Shown piece after piece: positions 57,121 through 64,000 of a stretch of DNA of 64,000 nt. Position 1 is the stretch's first letter; each line of letters begins with the position of its first letter. The position numbers and the translations under genes are program-made. Source of the stretch: Crotalaria pallida (Eukaryota; Streptophyta; Magnoliopsida; Fabales; Fabaceae); assembly GCA_037953625.1 (NCBI GenBank), contig CM075655.1, positions 85,153,501 through 85,217,500 on the forward strand, in the 5' to 3' direction. Below the pieces are notes generated by a model that did no database searches, had not been told where the DNA came from, and was given only the letters and a program-made list of their open reading frames with translations.

Positions 57121-57632
57121 TTTTGAACTGTTTATATGTACTCTCAGACTCAAGTTTTTTTTTTTTGCGACCCTCTTCTCTCTCGGTTTTCTCATATCTC
57201 TCTCCTCAAAACTCAGATTTTCCTCAAAGTTTTGTCAAATCTTACTAGTTTTTCATCCTCTAAACTCTTCTCTCGGTTTTATCCTCCTCCAGATGCTCCA
57301 GCTCCTTCGATGTTTTGATGATGTTGACCTTTGGATTCTATCTTAGTTTTCATTCTGTTTTTATCATGTTGGTCTTTGTTACATTTTCTGTATTTTGAGA
57401 ACTTGGTGTTTTGAGACTTTGGGTTTATTATTGCACCTTTGATTTGGACCTTTTATGATGTTTTTATGTTAATGAATTTGGTCTTCATTATGATGTTTGT
57501 GCAACGCTTCAGGGGGAGCTCTTTATATTTATTATTAAGTCTATTTTTTTGCATAGTTGGTTATGGGGTTTTCCGATTATGCACCTCTCCTCCCTTGATC
57601 TTTTTCTAAATTGTTACATCTTTTTGGCGTAT

Positions 57633-57650
57633 GACAAAAAGGGGGAGAAA
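57633..57650 (+). other. Upstream purine tract of copia element 1
   Basis: GACAAAAAGGGGGAGAAA about 260 bp before the 3' LTR, nearly identical to the LTR-adjacent tract. It may serve as a second plus-strand primer. Confidence 0.55.
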
Positions 57651-57895
57651 TATTAAGATATTACACTTGTCTTGTCTTGATATTGTTGCACCTAAAATCT
57701 CTAATTATGGTATATACTCTGATAATTGTTAAATTCTCTAATACCATAGGCTTGGTGCTAAAATTAAATTGTCATAACATCTTGCTCAAGCTGAATTTTT
57801 AGATAGGTGAAAAGTATCATATAGTGAGGGGGAGTTGCATCTCCAAGTGGATCAAGCTTAACAAATGGATCAAGTGTTAATTATTTTGTCATCAC

Positions 57896-57910
57896 CAAAA
57901 AGGGGGAGAT
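57896..57910 (+). other. Polypurine tract of copia element 1
   Basis: AAAAAGGGGGAGAT immediately before the 3' LTR; the plus-strand synthesis primer. Confidence 0.85.
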
Positions 57911-59484
57911 TGTGAATTCAATGCTCCTAATTATGTGGATTATGTTTTGATGATGACAAAATAATTAACAAATCATGCCTTGAAGATATTGCAACATCAA
58001 CATCAACAAGAAGTCAAGAAAAGAAGACAAGTGCCCAATCATTCTCAATCAAATATTAATTGTAAATTTCTAATTTATGTTGAGAGTGGTTGAGAGTGGG
58101 TAGAAATAGTTAGTCTCTTCTAGGAATAAATTTTTATATGTTTATTAAGTTGAGATTGACCAAAAATTAATACTTGAGAGGAAAAATAAAATTGAAAAAT
58201 AATTTTTCCCATATCTGATCAAAATACTCGAGTATTTTGATAAAGACTCGAGTATATACTCGAGTATTTATAGAAAAACTCGAGTATTTGTGCCAGGTCA
58301 GCAATTATGACCGTTAGTCTTGTTCGTGCACCAATTCACTCGTGACCGACCAAAAAGACTCGAGTTTTTACCAAAAGACTCGAGTATTTTTGTCCAGTCA
58401 GCAAAAATGAACGTTGGAGAAACTCAAAAACCCAATTGAGGGCATTTGAGTCTCATCCAACCCAAGAGAGCAATTCAGAACCTTATTGTAAAATTTCTCT
58501 TTGAATTTGTGCAAGAACAAACAAGACAACAAGATCATATTGATTCAAGCTTTCTTAATTTCCTCTTCTCAAGTGTTAATTCCCAAAAAGCTCAACTTCT
58601 CACTCATATTGTCATTTTATTCCAAGTTGAGTTTTAGGCCTCAATTCTTACATTGAGCTGTGCTTATTTGTACTAATCCATTGTGAGATTAGTAATACAC
58701 ATACAAAAAGCTTGATTATTCAAAGTCTTGGATTGTTCCCAAGCAAACCCTAAGTGGCTTAGGGTGTTGGAAGTCTTGAGAGGTTCTCAAGCACAAGACT
58801 AGGAGGTTCCTAGCCCGGTGGAGTTTCTTGAAGGGAGTTCAAGGAAGCTTTGTGAAGAGTTCTTCAATCACCGGAATCAAATTGGGGTAGAAATCAAGAG
58901 TTTGGTACACTCTTGAAAGGGTTAGGTTGAGTGAGGCCATTCTCAAGCAATCCTTTGTAATTTCTAACAATTTGATTATTAGTAGAAACTCCTAAGTGAT
59001 TAGGAGGACTGGATGTAGCTCATTGTTGGAGTGAACCAGGATAAAATTGCTTGAGTGTTGGTTTATTGCTTTTAATCTACTTTCTAGCTCAATAGACTTA
59101 AGTCATTTCAATCAATTAGGATTTATACAATTAGGTAGCAAGTTCAAGGAATCTTTGTGTTAAAAGTTATTTAGATTACTTGCTATTATGTTGGATAAGT
59201 TCCTGTTTATTATTGAATTGATTTGAGTTAAATTGCTGAATTTTCGTTTCTGGTTTTTCTGCTATCTGATAGTAAAAACTCGAGTATTTCAGAAAAGACT
59301 CGAGTTGTTCATCCTGAAAAACTCGAGTATTTAACAAAAGACTCGAGTGTTTTGTTTCTGATTCCAGAAAATTCAGTCTAAGCTCCATTCTTCAATTATC
59401 AATCGAAATATTTGGTATTAGTGCTTCAAAATACTATTCACCCCCCCTCTAGTATTTGCCTAGCCCGCTTGTTGGTTTCCAACA
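57911..59484 (+). repeat. 3' LTR of copia element 1
   Basis: 1574 bp, near-identical to the 5' LTR. The differences found by eye are near 51227/59119, 51296/59188 and 51456/59348, plus one extra C in the C-run near the end. Confidence 0.93.
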
Positions 59485-60569
59485 GAATCAAGTTTGGATT
59501 TGTAATACAATTATGGGCGTTTTGTATTATTTTTATTTGAATAATCTCATTTTGATTTAATCTCATTGTGAAATTATGTAAGACAAGTTGGTTGGAATGA
59601 TTTTGATTTAATCTACTACTTGCAAATAATTGTGCCATGTGAACAAAGAAATGATAAACACTAACAAGCATCAAATAACTTCTCAAATTAGAAAAAAATA
59701 TTGTGAAATTATATTTTTTGAGCGTGTATAATGTATTTTAAAAATATTGTATCGAGAATGAAATAAAAATTAAAGGAAATCACTATTTTATAGAAATATT
59801 TTAGAATTATTCATAATAGTAAGTTAATTAACTTTTTCTTATACTCGTATTCGATAACGAAATATGTATGCTCCGAACTTAAAGTACATGTACAATGCTT
59901 TATTTTAACTCGTCATCGGGATGATGTTGATTTTTAATCAAGACATGATTCTTTTTAATAGGACCAAACATAATTTCTGGAAATATTCTTAGACCATAAT
60001 TGCTAGTATATTAATAATTTCGTTCTATTCTACTGCGGGTCTCTTCTGTCAAGAGGGTATCAGAATATTCAACAATTATGATAAGAGGGCGTCAGATGGA
60101 GGTTGATGTTCGAAGACTTTATATATCAGAATGTTCATATATTTTGATTGTTGTGTATCAGAATAAGTTAATCATTACCAAAACATATTGCATTATTAGG
60201 CTGAAATTCTCCGATGTCTGGGTATCAAAATTTTCATATATTCTGACTGATATATATCAGAATAATATATTATGTGGGAAGCAAAATAACTTCTTAAATC
60301 ACCCAACCCTGTAACTTATGGACGTAATCACCTCATTTATATTGCTCATGATTAATGTGAAATCAAACAACAACTTGAAATCTATTAAAATAGATGTTAA
60401 TTGGCCGATGTAAAATCCATTTTTTCTACTAGTGACTTCAAATCCAGCAATGCCCATAGTCAGTACACTTAAACCAAGTCACATATCCCAATAGAACCTC
60501 ACATTCATCACAATCACAAAAAATGAACCCCACAGTCACCAACCCACATTCACCAACCCCATGAAAAAT
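59485..60569. other. Intergenic, AT-rich
   Basis: A stretch at about 59640-59875 resembles the interior and right part of the Stowaway MITE at 5166-5434 and is probably a truncated relative. Several TATCAGAAT phrases recur at 60058-60265. No gene is recognised. Confidence 0.4.
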
Positions 60570-60701
60570 TTACTTTCGGTGGCCACCCGTCTTAATCCGA
60601 CTGAATGCATCGTCAGCAAGCCTGAAGTTGTTCTTTATAATATTGATCTGCGAGTTCAGAAGCTTCAATGTGCATGACATCCTTGCCACGTTCTCATCCA
60701 G
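60570..60701 (-). CDS. Possible terminal exon of an unidentified host gene
   Basis: On the minus strand an acceptor-like GTTATGTAG precedes 44 codons ending in TAA (60570-60572). The 43 residues begin LDENVARMSCTLKLLNSQ, are strongly helical and look coiled-coil-like, and end RIKTGGHRK. A donor-like GAG|GTATGG at 60788/60787 could end an upstream exon reading QYKQLDFGE in the same phase, with an 86-bp intron. The composition looks coding, but I do not recognise the family and no further upstream exons are clear before 61183. It may be the end of a gene or a captured fragment. Confidence 0.35.
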   Translation of the reverse strand: MDENVARMSCTLKLLNSQINIIKNNFRLADDAFSRIKTGGHRK

Positions 60702-60840
60702 CTACATAACCAATAGTTCGAATATGAGAGTGAATGTTGACACATGTTTATTAATCAACATACCAAGACTGAGGCAAGAATTCCATACCTCACCAAAATC
60801 AAGTTGTTTGTATTGATTTATCGAGATTCTATTGTTTATT

Positions 60841-61183
60841 TTTATGTTTGGTTCTGTTTTGTAGAATTGAGTCATTAGCCAAAATCAAGTTTGAGCCAAA
60901 GCAACTATGGGTTGCTTTTACGCCAGTCTTGAATCAATTTTACTTTGGGGCTTGGTATTTTATAATTTATGCCCTTCTTACCAGTCTTGATTCATTATGC
61001 GGTTCACTTTCCAAACCCAACTATTGGATTTTATGATTTTAGTAGTAAATATATTCAAACATAAATCACTTCATATCAAATTTCAAACTCACTTCTAAAT
61101 GGAATCGATTTTGTAAAATCAATTTTACAAATGCTCAACTAAACACACATTTATCGTGTTTCTAATCAAGTTTAACTTGTTAG
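60841..61183. other. Intergenic, nothing recognised
   Basis: AT-rich. Bases 61179-61183 (GTTAG) would be one target duplication of copia element 2; the other copy is outside the window. Confidence 0.4.
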
Positions 61184-62728
61184 TGTTGGAAACCAACAAG
61201 CGGGCTAAGCAAATACTAGAGGGGGGGGGGTGAATAGTAATTTGAAGCACTAATACCAAATATTTCGATTGATAATTGAAGAATGGAGCTTAGACTGAAT
61301 TTTCTGGAATCAGACACGAAATACTCGAGTCTTTTGTGAAATACTCGAGTTTTTCAGTGATGAACAACTTGAGTCTTTCTAAATATACTCGAGTTTTTCT
61401 TGACAGATAGCAGTAAAACCAGAAACGAAAATTCAGCAATTTAACTCAAATCAATTCAATACTAAACAGGAACTTATCCACCAGATTAGCAAGCAATCTA
61501 AATAAACTTTTAACACCAAGATTCCTTGAACTTGCTACCTAATTGTATAAATCCTAATAGATTGAAATGACTTAAGTTGATTGAGCTAGAAAGTAGATTA
61601 AAAGCAATAAACCAATACTCAAGCAATTTTATCCTGGTTCACTCCAACAATGAGCTACATCCAGTCCTCCTAATCACTTAGGAGTTTCTACTAATAATCA
61701 AATTGTTAGAAATTACAAAGGATTGCTTGAGAATGGCCTCACTCAACCTAACCCTTCAAGAGTGTACCAAACTCTTGATTTCTACCCCAATTTGATTCCG
61801 GTGATTGAAGAACTCTTCACAAAGCTTCCTTGAACTCCCTTCAAGAAACTCCACCGGGCTAGGAACCTCCTAGTCTTGTGCTTGAGAACCTCTCAAGACT
61901 TCCAACACCCTAAGCCACTTAGGGTTTGCTTGGGAACAATTCAAGACTTTGAATAATCAAGCTTTTTGTATGTGTATTACTAATATCACAATGGATTAGC
62001 ACAAATAAGCACAACTCAATGTAGGAATTGAGGCTAAAACTCAACTTGGAATAAAATGACAATATGAGTGAGAAGTTGAGCTTTTTGGGAATTAACACTT
62101 GATAAGAGGAAATTATAAAAGCTTGAACACACTATGATCTTGTTGTCTTGTTTGTTCTTGCACAAATTCAAAGAGAAATTTTACAATAAGGTTTTGAAAT
62201 GCTCTCTTGGGTTGGTTAGACTTCAAAGTGCCCTCCAATGGGTTTTGAAGTCTCTCCAACGTTCATTTTTGCTGACTGGACAAAAAGACTCGAGTATTTT
62301 GGAAAATACTCGAGTCTTTTTGGTCGGTCACGAGTGAACTGGTGCACGAACAAGACTAACGGTCATTTTTGCTGACCTGGCACAAATACTCGAGTGTTTT
62401 ACAAAATACTCGAGTATTTTGATCAGACATGAGAAAAATTAATTTTCAATTTTATTTTTCCTCTCAAGTATTAATTTTAGTTAATCTCAACCTAATAGTC
62501 ATATAAAATTTTATTCCTAGAAGAGACTAACTATTTCTACCCACTCTCAACCACTCTCAACATAAATTAGAAATTTACAATAATATTTGATTGAGAATGA
62601 TTGGGCACTTGTCTTCTTTTCTTGACTTGTTGTTGTTGTGAATGTTGCAATGACTTCAAAACTTGATTTGTTAATTACTTTGTCATCATCAAAATATAAT
62701 CACCATAATTAGGAGCATTGAATTTACA
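61184..62728 (-). repeat. 3' LTR of copia element 2
   Basis: 1545 bp. The minus strand reads TGTAAATTCAATGCTCC to GGTTTCCAACA. It holds CTCGAG clusters at 61322-61395 and 62287-62420. Confidence 0.9.
62287..62420. repeat. CTCGAG palindromes in copia element 2 LTR
   Basis: Two pairs of ACTCGAGT, about 20 bp start to start, equivalent to the first cluster of element 1 but with fewer copies. A further set at 61322-61395 has one copy decayed to ACTTGAGT. Confidence 0.85.
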
Positions 62729-62745
62729 ATCTCCCCCTTTTTGGT
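62729..62745 (-). other. Polypurine tract of copia element 2
   Basis: Complement of ATCTCCCCCTTTTT, abutting the 3' LTR. A similar tract sits at 62983-63000. Confidence 0.82.
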
Positions 62746-63314
62746 GATGACAAAAATAATTAACACTTGTACCATTTGTTGAGCTTGAATCCACTTGAAG
62801 ATGCAACTCCCCCTCATTATATGATACTTTTCACCTATCTAAAAAATTCAGCTTGTGCAAGAGGTTATGACAATTTAATTTTAGCACCAAGCCTATGGTA
62901 TTAGAGTATTCAACATTTATCAGAGTATATACCATAGTTAGAAAAATTTAGGTGCAACAAAATCAAGACAAGTGTATAACATCTCTCCCCCTTTTTGTCA
63001 TACGCCAAAAAGATGTAACAATTTAGAAAAAAGATCAAGGGAGGAGAGGTGCATAATCGGAAAACCCCATAACCAACTATGCAAATAAAACAGACTTAAT
63101 AATAAAAATAGAGAGCTCCCCCTGAAGCTTTGCACAAACACCATAATGAAACCAAATTCATTAACATAAAAACATCATAAAAGGTCCAAATCACAGGTGC
63201 AATAATAAACCCAAAGTCTCAAAACACCAAGTTCTCAAAATACAGAAAATGTAACAAAGACCAACATGATAAAAACAAGATGAAAACTAAGATAGACTGC
63301 AAAGGTCAACATCA

Positions 63315-64000
63315 TCAAAACATCGAAGGAGCTGGATCATCTGGAGGAGGATAAAATCGAGAGAAGGCCGCCATCATCTCATCAAACCGGCGGTTTATCT
63401 GCTCTGACTGCTGGTCCAGGCGGGAATTAAGCTGGGCCGAGTGCTGATCCAAATGAGAATAAAACATGGCAGACTCTGCACTCATCCTAGTGTCCAGGCT
63501 AATAAAATCATCACGCTGGGCGTCCATAGCATGCACAAGAGAGTCCATCCTCCCATCTAAAGTGTCCAGCCGTGTGATAACATTGTCTCTCCAGCCCAAG
63601 TTATCAAACCCAGATCCAGTAAAATCATCAAAATTAATCTGATCCTCAATAGGGTCCCCTCCTTCAGCCTGTGCAAAGGCTGCAGCTTCTTCTTCCATCT
63701 GATGGGCATCCACCCCTTGTCGAGCTGCAACATTTGCAACCCTCTCCAACTCAGCTATGTCAGATCTGTACAGGTATTGGCCAGAGGGTTCATGAAATGC
63801 CATGTCTTGATGACTCAAGGTACCTTTGTTGAGGCAGTGCTGGTTAACATGAAGAGTCTTTTTCTCTTAATTCCTAGGGATAGGTACCTTGAAGTAACTC
63901 AACAGGAAACACACATGCATGGCATAAGGTAAGGTTTTCGGGTGTTTAGATTTTGCAGCAAGTAGCATTCGATCCAAAATTATGCGAGACCAGTTTAGCT
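63315..64000 (-). pseudogene. Extra 3' ORF (ORF3, env-position) of copia element 2, partial, one in-frame stop
   Basis: From the right edge the minus-strand frame reads LNWSRIILDRMLLAA, TLPYAMHVCFLLSYFKVPIP, then a TAA at 63867-63869, then continues through CLNKGTLSHQDMAFHEPSGQ to a stop at 63315. The C-terminal half repeats LDQ(H/Q)S and (L/F)(D/N)(S/R)R(L/F)D in a coiled-coil pattern, and the end is SRFYPPPDDPAPSMF. The N-terminal wording resembles the putative plant transposon protein domain found in Sirevirus 3' ORFs, which occupy the env position but have no proven envelope role. The single stop suggests recent inactivation. Confidence 0.65.

Larger units (their letters stand above)
56514..57910 (+). 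other. 3' region of copia element 1 with a deleted ORF3
   Basis: Mostly non-coding. It holds a dense CTCGAG-type palindrome field (56728-57120) and a short stretch at 57270-57318 reading SRFYPPPDAPAPSMF then stop, which is the extreme C-terminus of the ORF3 that copia element 2 still has. The rest of ORF3 is gone. A first purine tract with GACAAAAAGGGGGAGAAA lies at 57633-57650. Confidence 0.75.
50019..59484 (+). mobile_element. Complete Ty1-copia element 1 (Sirevirus/SIRE-like)
   Basis: The 9466-bp element has a perfect duplication GAATC (50014-50018 and 59485-59489). The order is 5' LTR 50019-51591, primer site 51594-51605, gag, pol (protease, integrase, RT, RNase H), a long 3' region, polypurine tract, 3' LTR 57911-59484. 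The copia domain order, the large gag with coiled coil and two zinc knuckles, the long 3' region and the palindromes fit the Sirevirus group, to which soybean SIRE1 belongs. The extra 3' ORF is almost wholly deleted. The LTRs differ by three substitutions and one C-run length change by eye. Confidence 0.92.
61184..64000 (-). mobile_element. Ty1-copia element 2, same family as element 1, 3' part only (runs off the window)
   Basis: On the minus strand the 3' LTR is 61184-62728, the polypurine tract 62729-62745 and a second purine tract about 62983-63000, followed by ORF3 (63315 to the edge). Gag and pol are beyond the window. The LTR is recognisably the same family as element 1 but more diverged, with the last C-run expanded to ten. 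Confidence 0.88.

Overview
This window is plant nuclear DNA: AT-rich, intron-containing and dominated by LTR retrotransposons. A legume of the soybean type is most likely, because of the SIRE-like copia elements, the long-LTR gypsy families and the soybean-like foldback repeats. That assignment comes from family recognition and was not checked by a search. I see no tRNA, rRNA or CRISPR locus.

Layout. (1) 1-2731: one apparently intact host gene, a two-exon BTB/POZ-domain protein whose reading frame is still open at the left edge. (2) 2732-9241: intergenic DNA with a Stowaway MITE, a hAT-like element carrying a nested inverted-repeat element, a UDP-glycosyltransferase gene fragment and a foldback element. 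(3) 9247-11535: gypsy-type solo LTR A, with target duplication GATGG. (4) 11892-21162: solo LTR B (duplication AATGA). It was later invaded by a miniature LTR element (TRIM D), by solo LTR C at the edge of D, and by solo LTR E inside the 3' LTR of D. Flanking duplications fix most of this order. (5) 21163-28500: intergenic DNA with a non-autonomous hAT element (8-bp duplication), a ~930-bp hairpin, a second foldback element, Stowaway elements and a frameshifted mariner-like transposase. (6) 28526-49712: a decayed FAR1/FHY3-type (MULE-transposase-derived) gene cut by solo LTR F and by the 15.2-kb gypsy element G. Removing each insertion with one copy of its duplication rejoins the gene. G itself carries a 4.4-kb CACTA element that has captured exons resembling NHP2 and RPN12. 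(7) 50019-59484: a very young, complete copia (Sirevirus/SIRE-like) element with near-identical LTRs and duplication GAATC. (8) 59485-61183: intergenic, with one possible minus-strand terminal exon. (9) 61184-64000: a second copia element of the same family, minus strand, running off the right edge and carrying the extra 3' ORF that the first copy has lost.

Most notable observation. The gypsy LTRs (A, B, C, E, F, G) and the copia LTRs all carry short CG-centred palindromes arranged mostly as PAIRS whose centres lie about 19-23 bp (two helical turns) apart. The palindrome sequence differs by family: ATCGAT core in A and B, ACCGGT in F and G, CTCGAG in E and both copia elements, and an imperfect GCGC..GCGC version in C. 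The spacing and the position near the start of the LTR, upstream of a TATA box where one is visible, are conserved. This looks like a shared cis-regulatory architecture that is retained while its sequence changes. Five of six gypsy-type insertions are solo LTRs with perfect 5-bp duplications. LTR E also seems to encode a spliced 161-residue protein within the LTR itself.
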